From: Promethearchaeia archaeon
Lineage (GTDB): Archaea > Asgardarchaeota > Lokiarchaeia > Sigyniarchaeales > SOKP01
Direction of reading: 5' to 3'
Assembly (NCBI GenBank): GCA_029856105.1
Contig: JAHQWH010000085.1
Location: 1-38,134, forward strand
DNA: 38,134 nt
In this document: positions 7,573-14,511 of the stretch, one piece after another
Numbering within the stretch: the first letter of the stretch is position 1
Layout: each line of letters opens with the position of its first letter
Translations under genes and position numbers: made by a program
The notes under the pieces: generated by a model
Told to the model about the DNA's origin: nothing
The model's database searches: none
The model's input: the letters and a program-made list of their open reading frames with translations, nothing else

Positions 7573-10221
7573 TTAACGCGTACTTTGAATAAAATGACGC
7601 TTTTTATTTTTTTCAATTTCCCACTTTTTACGCTCAGAACGAAGTTTAAATAGGTCAAGATCTTTATAAATTAAACTTTCTTCTCTGGGAGGTACAATTC
7701 TTTCGATTCTATCTTTTTCTGGAGTATATATAAGAGATTCTCCATATTCTGCTATATTTACAAAAAAGCAATAAGCATAAATAGATCTACGAGCATCAAA
7801 ATGAGCAGCCTTAAAATCAGCAGTTACTGGCGTATAAGCTGGATTTAAAATTAAGTCAATCGGGGGTTCGAAATTTTTTAATTCTACTCTTAAATCCATA
7901 TCAAGAAAATCCCGGCATATTATAATTGCTATTCTTCCATATTCAGTATTGCAAACAATAGTTTTACGTGGTAACGTACCAACATTTATCCCTTCTTCAA
8001 ATTTTTTACTTTGAAAATGTATTATTGCTGGAATATGTTTCTCTTGCTCCCAAAGAATTCCTTCTGGTCCAATTACTTTGCAAACATTACGATTATTTTC
8101 TATGTTATGGAACGAACCGGGAATAATGTACATTTCATATGATTTTGCTAAATCTGAAAGTTCTTCTAAAATTTTACCATAATTTAGATCAATAGCCATT
8201 TCTGGGAAGACTAAAATGTTGATTCCTTTGTTATAAGCTTGCTCTATCATCATTCTAACCTTTTTCTGGACTAAATCAATTTTATCTACTTTTATTCCGA
8301 TCAAACCCGATCCTTTTTCTTCGTAAAATTCACTCAATAAATCACCAGAAGATGATACTCCTATTTGAGCTATACCTATCCTACATTCCCTTTTTTGGAT
8401 CTTAGAATATTTTTGCATTAAATCTTTATAAAGCAATTTATATTTCTTTTTGGTACTTGAAATATCCTTTATCTTTCTACTCGTCTTCTCAGATAAAGTG
8501 GGTGGTAATATCTTTAATGTGCTTTTAGATAGTGAGGGTTCACTAATAGTATCTAGGGCAGAAATAATAATTTTTTCTTCCTTTTTCACCAACTCTAAGC
8601 GTTCCATTACTTCTTTTTCTTTATCTTTATACCCTGCTTTTTCAAATAATTGGGCTGCTGATTTAAGCATGCCCGACCCTATATCTAATAGTCTTTTCTT
8701 TTCATCAAGTTTAAATTCTTCATCTGCACTAATAATGTACCATGTTGCATCGAAAAATGTTGATGTTGCGAGAGCCCAATCTGCTTCATTTTCAAAACCA
8801 CCTTTATGATATGAATTTGCGGCATTTCTCAACATCATTTTAATTTCAGGATAATATCCCGCTTTTTTAGTTTTATCAGTTGATTTATCAAATTTGGATC
8901 CTAATTCTAAGGCTTGGCAGAATGCAGCATTTCCTAAAGCTAATGATTTATATTTCAAATCAGTGAAATAATCGCTTGCTTTATTAAATAAGTCAGCGGC
9001 TTCAGCATACTGATTAGGGTCTTTACATTCTTCAGCTAATTCCATACATTCCCAAGCCTTGCAGAGATGGAAAATTGCATTCAATTCATCGTTATCTTGT
9101 ATATTTTCTATATGGGAAAAAAGTTCTTTAAATTGATCTGCTGCACAAGAAAATCTCTCTGCTGCGGAGACATAATCTCCTTGCTTTTCTAAAATTTTAG
9201 CTGCTTCAATTTGATCCCAGATTACAGAATAATCTATATTGATCTCCTCTATATTGGGAGTTTCTTCTGATTTAATTTGTTCAACTGAATTGACCTTAGT
9301 TTCATCCTGTTTTATATTTACATAATTTTTTTCTTGCTTATCTAAAACAAAATTCTTTAGAATTTCCCTTAAAATTGAAATTAATTTATTTTTAGAATCG
9401 TCTTTAATTGCTGAAAATCCAAATGTCTTAATATTAAATGTTTCTTCAATTTTCTGAGGTTTAAACGCAGTATCTTCAAGATCTTGAAAATTTGCAATTA
9501 AATAAAGATCAGCTTTCCGAAACTTGGCCTTTAATTTGGAAATTAACTCTTGAGTTCTACCCAAGTTACTTGCTGCAGAATTAGATACAATAAGCACTAT
9601 ATCGCTCGATGTTAATAAATCTTTATAAAGGTTAGAACTATTTGCTAACTTACTTAAATCGACTTCTCTGATTGAACATTCTTTAATCCCATTCAAATTG
9701 TTGATTTTAATTGATTTATTAACGATTTCATTTAATTCGTCATCTAATTCTATTATAGTTTCTCCAGGTAAAATTTCAATAATTGTTGTTTTACCTACAC
9801 CAAATTCTCCAGTCATTAAGATTTTGGGAGGTATGAAAATGTTTTCTTCAACATATTTATCAAATTCTTTAAACACACTAATATCTCCAGACCAATTTTC
9901 GAGATATCGTTTATATTTGTTTATGAATTCATTCTTCATTAAATCCACTTTACTTTTAGCTTCATCTTCCAAATCATCTTTATCTATTACAATAATAAAA
10001 ATTAAATTATAATCAACAGAATATGAATAAATAAAATTAAATTCCCTAAAGAGAAGAGCTTTAACTTCACCACCCTTTATTTCTTTAGCAAAATCACTAA
10101 ATGCTTTGAGGAAACCACTAAGTATACCCTCATCGAAAGCAATTTTTCTAAAAAAACTTTTAGAATAACAAAGGATTCCTCCGAAACCAATTATGAATAA
10201 CTTTAATATCACTAAATCCAT
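7573..10221 (-). CDS. Four-part fusion: longin-like, GTPase, TPR-like repeats, carbon-nitrogen hydrolase
   Basis: An 882-residue protein and first gene of the ubiquitin-like operon. Residues 1-125 form a longin-like module ([16 protein letters not shown]..., [12 protein letters not shown]). Residues 131-295 are a P-loop GTPase: GEFGVGKT (138-145), hydrophobic strands IVLIVSN and LYLIANFQD, where Asn-Phe-Gln-Asp (244-247) replaces NKxD, and FSAI (269-272). After an acidic linker, residues 330-560 are helical repeats of TPR type ([18 protein letters not shown] and similar). Residues 612-845 are a nitrilase-superfamily amidase with an intact triad: Glu674 (VFPEMAID), Lys728 (EQEKHIPA) and Cys769 (IIICRDF). 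The C-terminus is basic. The missing G4 lysine suggests altered nucleotide specificity or affinity. No protein of this layout is known to me. The domain calls are good; the link to ubiquitin-like chemistry rests on operon position. Confidence 0.85.
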   Translation of the reverse strand: MDLVILKLFIIGFGGILCYSKSFFRKIAFDEGILSGFLKAFSDFAKEIKGGEVKALLFREFNFIYSYSVDYNLIFIIVIDKDDLEDEAKSKVDLMKNEFINKYKRYLENWSGDISVFKEFDKYVEENIFIPPKILMTGEFGVGKTTIIEILPGETIIELDDELNEIVNKSIKINNLNGIKECSIREVDLSKLANSSNLYKDLLTSSDIVLIVSNSAASNLGRTQELISKLKAKFRKADLYLIANFQDLEDTAFKPQKIEETFNIKTFGFSAIKDDSKNKLISILREILKNFVLDKQEKNYVNIKQDETKVNSVEQIKSEETPNIEEINIDYSVIWDQIEAAKILEKQGDYVSAAERFSCAADQFKELFSHIENIQDNDELNAIFHLCKAWECMELAEECKDPNQYAEAADLFNKASDYFTDLKYKSLALGNAAFCQALELGSKFDKSTDKTKKAGYYPEIKMMLRNAANSYHKGGFENEADWALATSTFFDATWYIISADEEFKLDEKKRLLDIGSGMLKSAAQLFEKAGYKDKEKEVMERLELVKKEEKIIISALDTISEPSLSKSTLKILPPTLSEKTSRKIKDISSTKKKYKLLYKDLMQKYSKIQKRECRIGIAQIGVSSSGDLLSEFYEEKGSGLIGIKVDKIDLVQKKVRMMIEQAYNKGINILVFPEMAIDLNYGKILEELSDLAKSYEMYIIPGSFHNIENNRNVCKVIGPEGILWEQEKHIPAIIHFQSKKFEEGINVGTLPRKTIVCNTEYGRIAIIICRDFLDMDLRVELKNFEPPIDLILNPAYTPVTADFKAAHFDARRSIYAYCFFVNIAEYGESLIYTPEKDRIERIVPPREESLIYKDLDLFKLRSERKKWEIEKNKKRHFIQSTR

Positions 10222-10329
10222 CCTATTTTACGTTTTTGTGATTAATTTAATAAAAGATAAAGTTATTAATTAAAGTGATTGTAAAATTTTTCTTAATAAA
10301 TACGAGAATAACGAACGTAGGTGCTTAAT

Positions 10330-10470
10330 ATGAATGAAAAAGATGCTAATCAAGAAGCGGATAATTCATATCCCCAAATAATCCTCTCTGAAAGTAAAAA
10401 AATACAAGAAAAAAAACCTCCGAATGAAAAAATCCTCTATTTCAATATTGAAGAAGATATTGGAGAGTAA
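10330..10470 (+). CDS. Small acidic protein, 46 residues
   Basis: An open frame starts at ATG 10330 with an AGGTG ribosome-binding site six bases upstream, and ends at 10470. The product (MNEKDANQEADNSYPQ ... KILYFNIEEDIGE) is charged, with no cysteine and no membrane segment; the middle is lysine-rich and probably disordered. It lies in the gap between the fusion gene and the Rab-like GTPase gene, opposite in direction to both. The C-terminal ILYFNIEEDIGE, a hydrophobic stretch in an acidic setting, resembles a short linear interaction motif, but that is a guess. It could be a spurious frame. Confidence 0.45.
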   Translation: MNEKDANQEADNSYPQIILSESKKIQEKKPPNEKILYFNIEEDIGE

Positions 10471-10509
10471 TATTCGAATACAGTTCCAAAACTTTTTTAA
10501 ATTGATTAG

Positions 10510-11088
10510 TTATACTTCTCTACTCATTTTTTGAAGTTCTAGTGATAATTTTTTGTGCTTATAATATAATTCATCTATTATTGCTTGAAATGCTTCAGTT
10601 ACACCCTCACCTGTTAAAGCTGAAGTTATGAAATAACCTAAAAATTCTCTTTTTCTAATTAATTTTAACACTTTTGACTCGTTAAGAATATTCTTATCAA
10701 TCAAATCTGCTTTGTTACCCAGAAGGATAATAGGGATCTTTCCACAGAATTTTTTAATATCATTATGCCAACTGGAAATATGTTTAAAACTGTCTTTTCC
10801 AAGTTGATTATCCTCAAGAGAATATACGATGATGGCAGCTCTACTTTCTTGATAAAATGAAGGGCGTAGAAAAAAGAATTCATCTTGTCCTGCTATATCC
10901 CAGAAATAAAGTGTACAAGTATCACCCTCAATATTTTGAGTATACTTAGAAAACTGGGCACCGATGGTTCGGATATAATTCGTTTGAAAACTTCCTTGAG
11001 TAAATTTCTTAATCAATGATGTTTTACCTACCATTCCATCGCCAATTACCGTTATTTTAAAAACAAATTCGCCTTTTGTGCTTGACAT
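10510..11088 (-). CDS. Rab/Ras-like small GTPase
   Basis: A 192-residue single-domain GTPase with all five motifs: P-loop GDGMVGKT (16-23), switch I Thr41 in RTIGA, WDIAGQ (63-68), GNKAD (124-128) and TSAL (155-158). The catalytic glutamine is present. The extended helical C-terminus (LYYKHKKLSLELQKMSREV) has no cysteine, so no prenyl anchor. It is closer to Rab/Ras than to Arf or Gtr/Rag by motif. It lies upstream of the ubiquitin-like operon on the same strand but about 290 bp from its first gene, so a shared transcript is doubtful. Its function is probably regulatory or trafficking-like, as inferred for other Asgard GTPases. Confidence 0.93.
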   Translation of the reverse strand: MSSTKGEFVFKITVIGDGMVGKTSLIKKFTQGSFQTNYIRTIGAQFSKYTQNIEGDTCTLYFWDIAGQDEFFFLRPSFYQESRAAIIVYSLEDNQLGKDSFKHISSWHNDIKKFCGKIPIILLGNKADLIDKNILNESKVLKLIRKREFLGYFITSALTGEGVTEAFQAIIDELYYKHKKLSLELQKMSREV

Positions 11089-11239
11089 TGCTTTAATGAA
11101 TGACTCGTGAATTTAATCTTGAATCTATATATTTCTAATCAAGATCTTTTCTCATATAAAATTTTGTAACTTTAGTTCCTTTCAAAAATGTTTAAAATTA
11201 TTAAAAAATAATAAACTTAGTACTTTAAGGTGATTTGAA

Positions 11240-12031
11240 ATGGAACATAAGATAGAGCGTAAAATGGAAAGTATGTTTGGATTATTAGGAATTATCATCG
11301 CATTAAGTTTTATATTAACTGCGGCTATTTTAACTCCCGGTTATAACCCATTACTAAATACGGTAAGTTCTTTAGGAGAAGGAGTAGCAAAAACCTTATT
11401 TAGTATAGGATTTGTTATTGCCGGATCTTTAGGTATACCATTTTTTATTCAACTCGAAAGAGAACTAATAAATATCAAGGAAAGCATTAGAAAATTAGCT
11501 ACTGGAGTATCAATTTTCAGCTGTGTTTGTATAGGTTTAGTAGGAATAATCCCTGATAAGTCATATCTTGATTTATTTTTTGCTTTCCACTATTTTGTAG
11601 CAATTGTAAGTTTTGCAGGAACATCAGCTTATATTGGATTATATAGTTATTTAATGTACATAGGAAGCTCATTAATAAGCTACACTGGTCCTAAGTTTAA
11701 GAGATATTTATCTTATCTGGGAATGGTAATTGTTATCGTTTTTTTTTTATTAATCTTTTCTTTACAGCCTATTGTTGAATGGATATTAACGATCCTTATC
11801 ATTATTTGGATCTTAATTACATCAATTCAAATGCTCTCCTTCAAGTTTTTCAATATTCCAGGAGTATATTATAAAAAAGCAGATTATCCAAAAGCTTTAA
11901 ATAAATTTGAGCAAGCATTTGAAATTCTTAATCATCTTGAATTAACAGACGAGCCAATAATGAAGACACTTGAAGAAAATATCAGCTTTTTAAAAGGTAA
12001 ATTACAAGACAGTGAAAAAGAAAAACAATAG
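11240..12031 (+). CDS. DUF998-type membrane protein with TPR-like cytosolic tail
   Basis: A 263-residue protein with about six hydrophobic segments between residues 12 and 205. The N-terminal pattern ILTPGYNPLLNTVSSLGEG is typical of DUF998 membrane proteins. After the last helix a soluble tail (about 213-263: GVYYKKADYPKALNKFEQAFEILNHLE...) forms one TPR-like helix pair. That combination suggests a membrane anchor that binds a partner with its tail. It is divergent from the Rab-like GTPase gene. TPR-like repeats also occur in the nearby fusion protein, but no functional link is shown. Confidence 0.7.
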   Translation: MEHKIERKMESMFGLLGIIIALSFILTAAILTPGYNPLLNTVSSLGEGVAKTLFSIGFVIAGSLGIPFFIQLERELINIKESIRKLATGVSIFSCVCIGLVGIIPDKSYLDLFFAFHYFVAIVSFAGTSAYIGLYSYLMYIGSSLISYTGPKFKRYLSYLGMVIVIVFFLLIFSLQPIVEWILTILIIIWILITSIQMLSFKFFNIPGVYYKKADYPKALNKFEQAFEILNHLELTDEPIMKTLEENISFLKGKLQDSEKEKQ

Positions 12032-12142
12032 GAGAAAAATCCTTATCTAAATTGTTAAGTTATAAAAATTTAAACAAATATACGCACTTGTTGAATGGTA
12101 AATATAAATATCAGAAATTTTAAGGCCTAATTTAAGTTTCTA

Positions 12143-12315
12143 GATAATTATCAAGTTAGATATGTAATCAGCCTTGGATATCCCGATGAAAAATCTATAA
12201 TAAGTCATATAAAGATTCATTTATTTATTGGAGAGAAAATAATGGCAGTATTTTTATACCTAAACGAGATTTGAATGATATCATTTATAAAAATATTAAA
12301 AAAAAAAAGTTTTAA
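12143..12315 (+). pseudogene. Nitroreductase remnant (3-prime end, frameshifted)
   Basis: Frame one from 12143 reads DNYQVRYVISLGYPDEKSII. After a shift, the frame from 12205 reads SYKDSFIYWRENNGSIFIPKRDLNDIIYKNI to a stop at 12313. Together these match the last 50 or so residues of the intact nitroreductase at 1833-2408 (EQYQVKHVISLGYPDEESF ... SYKYWRNPDGTMHVPKRDLEDVIF). The join lacks a few codons. No 5-prime part is visible upstream. It is a dead fragment of a paralogue. Confidence 0.85.
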
Positions 12316-12316
12316 A

Positions 12317-12384
12317 GCAAGTTTACTTCTTAACATCTCTTTTTCCGTCTCTAACGCCCCCAATCACGTTAAGAAGTAAAATGC
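12317..12384. repeat. Perfect 13-bp inverted repeat with 33-nt loop
   Basis: TTTACTTCTTAAC (12322-12334) pairs perfectly with GTTAAGAAGTAAA (12368-12380). GCA and TGC extend the stem beyond small bulges to 12317 and 12384. The loop is C-rich (CTAACGCCCCCAATCAC). It starts two bases after the nitroreductase remnant. It could be a hairpin RNA or a small inverted-repeat element. Confidence 0.6.
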
Positions 12385-12414
12385 TATTCAATAGTTCTAG
12401 GTGTATTACTTAAT

Positions 12415-12447
12415 GACCCCTAGCCCCACCCTAGATTTTGTTTTTGG
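12415..12447 (-). repeat. Copy of the end of the 14261-14379 element, inverted
   Basis: GACCCCTAGCCCCACCCTAG (from 12415) followed by ATTTTGTTTTTGG matches, over about 34 bases with few differences, the reverse complement of the right end of the element at 14261-14379 (GACTCCTGCCCCACCCTGG then ATTTTTGTCTTTTGG). The two copies face each other across 1.9 kb holding two genes. Confidence 0.65.
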
Positions 12448-12488
12448 TTGTTTATAGAAAAAAGATCAAAAATCTTTTTTTAAACAAT
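12447..12488. terminator. Long AT-rich hairpin
   Basis: AAAAAAGAT pairs with ATCTTTTTT around CAAAA. Outside that, GTTGTTTA pairs with TAAACAAT. The stem ends in a T run on the plus strand. It could act as a terminator, but the nearest upstream plus-strand gene ends at 12031. It adjoins the repeat copy at 12415. Confidence 0.35.
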
Positions 12489-12541
12489 CTTCCCTTTGGT
12501 ACTTTATAACCTAACTCAAATTTAAGCTTTATTCCCCAGAA

Positions 12542-12580
12542 TTGAGGACAAATTCTGAAAATTGCATATTATGTCCTCAA
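12542..12580. repeat. 9-bp perfect inverted repeat
   Basis: TTGAGGACA (12542-12550) and TGTCCTCAA (12572-12580) are perfect inverted copies 21 bases apart. An overlapping CAGAATT/AATTCTG pair (12537-12557) would form an alternative stem that excludes the first. It lies in the 737-bp gap between 12031 and 12769. No coding sequence is visible after the nitroreductase remnant in that gap. Confidence 0.45.
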
Positions 12581-12680
12581 CATTGGAGAAAAATTATTGG
12601 TAACATTAAAAATGAGGTTCAGTTTTTCGTTTTGATAAATAATTTTTCTTTTATATATAAAATATGTTTTTTTAATTACC

Positions 12681-12690
12681 AAAAATTTAT
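12681..12690 (+). promoter_or_regulatory. Probable TATA box for the regulator gene at 12769
   Basis: AAATTTATATAAG is a good archaeal TATA-type element about 80 bases before the start at 12769. That places transcription start near 12710 and leaves a short leader. Based on sequence pattern only. Confidence 0.35.
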
Positions 12691-12768
12691 ATAAGTTTAC
12701 AATCTTCTATTTTTTACTGATTTAACAATAAGAATAAAAAAAAATATTTGATATTCATAAAATAGCGA

Positions 12769-13386
12769 GTGGCGTATGGCTCGATATATAATTTAACAAC
12801 TAAAGCTTGGTATAATATTAATATGAATCTACAGAAAAGTTCTGCCAAAAATCCTAGCTCAAGTAAAAATAGTTTTAACTTAAATAATTTATCCATGCGA
12901 GAGTTTGAAACCTTCCTGATTTTTTTAAGGCACGAAGGAGAAGAATTAAGTGTTTTGAAAAAATTTATCGATTTGAGTTTTGATCATACAAGCAGAACAA
13001 AAGGTTATGATTACATCAATATTTTATGTAGAAAAGGCTTTGCATATAAGAGAACGATTCCTGAAAAGGGAAAAAATGTTACGAAAATTTTCATCAGAAA
13101 AAAAATTAGAAAAGAATACGAAAAATTCATATTACCCACGATTGGAAGCATAAAAGAATCGCTGGAAGATGTCTTCGAAGAATACATAGACGATCTTAAA
13201 GATGTGGAAAAAATACGCGAGAAATTTAGAGCATATACTGAAAATGTTATAGTATCAATTAGTAATTTACTAGTAAATGAGCCTGTAAAAACTTTAAATA
13301 GTAAACGATTCCATAAAAAACTAAATGACACGATTTGGAAATATTTTAGGGCTGAAATGCTAAAATACGAAATGTTTTCAAAATAA
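12769..13386 (+). CDS. Predicted winged-helix transcription regulator
   Basis: A 205-residue protein. After a polar Ser/Asn-rich N-terminus, residues 43-115 fit a winged helix: LSMREFETFLIFLRHEGEE, ELSVLKKFIDLS, then a recognition-like segment (HTSRTKGYDYINILCRKGFAYKR) and a wing (ITKIFIRKK type strand). The rest is helical (EKFILPTIGSIKESLEDVFEEYIDDLKDVEKIR...), perhaps a dimerisation region. An internal ATG at 12823 is an alternative start that loses 18 weak residues; neither start has a strong ribosome-binding site. It lies inside the pair of inverted elements at 12415 and 14379 and 76 bp before a membrane protein gene. The target is unknown. Confidence 0.55.
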   Translation: MAYGSIYNLTTKAWYNINMNLQKSSAKNPSSSKNSFNLNNLSMREFETFLIFLRHEGEELSVLKKFIDLSFDHTSRTKGYDYINILCRKGFAYKRTIPEKGKNVTKIFIRKKIRKEYEKFILPTIGSIKESLEDVFEEYIDDLKDVEKIREKFRAYTENVIVSISNLLVNEPVKTLNSKRFHKKLNDTIWKYFRAEMLKYEMFSK

Positions 13387-13462
13387 AAGAGAATAATTTA
13401 TAAAATCTAACAAATAGTTCTAATTGTAAATATTTAATATCTAATTAAAAAACAGAGAAAAA

Positions 13463-14185
13463 TTGCTACTTCAGAGCGCGTTAACAGAAAGAATTATTAT
13501 AGTTAGTATATTCCAAATATGGCCAATTATTTATGAATCTTTTTTTGCGTATAAATTATTAAAACGCGCAACAAATCGTTCAACAGCCACTCTAAGTTGC
13601 CTTTTTAGTTTTAATGCACTAGCTTATTTCCTAACCTCTGCTTCAATCTTTCTTACAAATACCCCCTTTGCATATCTCTGCTATATAATTGGTTTTTTTG
13701 CGTTTATATTCGCTCATAGTTTTATAATAATTTTTAGTTGGCTTATCGCAAATCTTGACAAGAAATTATCTTCCAAGTATTATTTAGGGATTTTAATTTA
13801 TGGAATCTTATCAACTTATGTCTTCTGGATAGGAATATTTTTCGAAGGGATTCGATACGATTCTGGCACAATTTGGATACCAATTTTTAGCTGGTTATTT
13901 CTTTTTATCAGTTATAGCTATACAATAGTTTTTTTAATCGTTCCCGAAATAATATTAGCCGTAAAGCTAATAAATATATTTGAAGGTGTACCGTTAAAAC
14001 GAAGAATTAAATTGTTTATTATTAGCGTATTTTTAGAACTTACTATTGTACTTCTCTTAGTTTTGTATAATACTTGGATAAATGTTACTCCTTTTTTCAA
14101 GGTATTTTATCTATTTATAATGCCACCCTTAGGCATTTTAGCAGCTTTTTTTATTTACAAGAGCTTTGGAAAAGCATTAGAATAA
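13463..14185 (+). CDS. Seven-helix membrane protein, unknown function
   Basis: A 240-residue protein with about seven hydrophobic helices and little else: near 12-32, 43-64, 68-96, 107-128, 136-165, 184-203 and 210-232. No ATG is available near the front, so the proposed start is TTG at 13463 after an AGAG-type site. Its layout resembles the N-terminal seven-helix sensor modules of some kinases, and a similar stand-alone protein is encoded at 21646-22380. It follows the winged-helix gene by 76 bp and may be co-transcribed with it. Function is unknown. Confidence 0.6.
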   Translation: MLLQSALTERIIIVSIFQIWPIIYESFFAYKLLKRATNRSTATLSCLFSFNALAYFLTSASIFLTNTPFAYLCYIIGFFAFIFAHSFIIIFSWLIANLDKKLSSKYYLGILIYGILSTYVFWIGIFFEGIRYDSGTIWIPIFSWLFLFISYSYTIVFLIVPEIILAVKLINIFEGVPLKRRIKLFIISVFLELTIVLLLVLYNTWINVTPFFKVFYLFIMPPLGILAAFFIYKSFGKALE

Positions 14186-14260
14186 TTTAATTTGTACGCA
14201 TCTAAATTCTATTTTATACTCTTATACTTGATTAGATTAACACTAAATAGTTTAAAAGGT

Positions 14261-14379
14261 GACTCCTAGCCCCGGGACCTAATAATAAGGTCTGAAACTA
14301 AATAGGGAGAGAAGGGTGAAACGAAGTGTGCGTTCAAACACACTACCAAAAGACAAAAATCCAGGGTGGGGCAGGAGTC
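14261..14379 (+). ncRNA. 119-nt multibranched RNA-like element or short inverted-repeat element
   Basis: The ends GACTCCTAGCCCC (14261-14273) and GGGGCAGGAGTC (14368-14379) form a 12-bp closing stem with one bulged A. Inside are a hairpin GACCT/AGGTC with loop AATAATA (14276-14292) and a hairpin AGTGTG/CACACT with loop CGTTCAAA (14325-14344), joined by GGGAGAGAAGGGTGAAACGA. It is GC-richer than its surroundings. The right end has a second copy, inverted, at 12415-12447. It may be a structured RNA or a MITE-like element; the length resembles 5S rRNA but the conserved 5S loops are absent. The rest of the 326-bp gap (14186-14511) shows nothing else. Confidence 0.5.
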
Positions 14380-14511
14380 TTTGTTAGGTGTTAGTTTTAT
14401 ATTTTTAAATCTAAGTTTCTATTTCTGTCGATTTTTAACTAATTCTCCCTTTAGTTAATAATTATTATTATAACAATGTATAATAAACTTTTGTGTTGTT
14501 TAAATTGAAGA

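Noticed and set aside
7542..7658. N-terminal extension of the JAMM protease
   Set aside because: It overlaps the end of the preceding gene by 86 bp, lacks family similarity, and a good ribosome-binding site precedes the internal ATG at 7541.
8450..8809. 119-residue and other plus-strand frames inside the fusion gene
   Set aside because: They are antisense to strong protein domains and have low-complexity Ser/Phe/Leu composition typical of shadows in AT-rich DNA.
14325..14344. T-arm-like hairpin with GTTCAAA loop, possible tRNA
   Set aside because: The loop has eight bases and no acceptor, D or anticodon arms can be placed; the closing stem belongs to a larger fold.
14261..14379. 5S rRNA, RNase P RNA or hammerhead ribozyme
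   Set aside because: The length and one GGGTGAAACG motif are suggestive, but 5S loop sequences, the RNase P GGAAAG and ACAGAA boxes, and the CTGATGA hammerhead core are absent.
12415..14379. Complete insertion sequence
   Set aside because: Inverted ends exist but neither enclosed gene shows transposase motifs, and no target-site duplication is evident.
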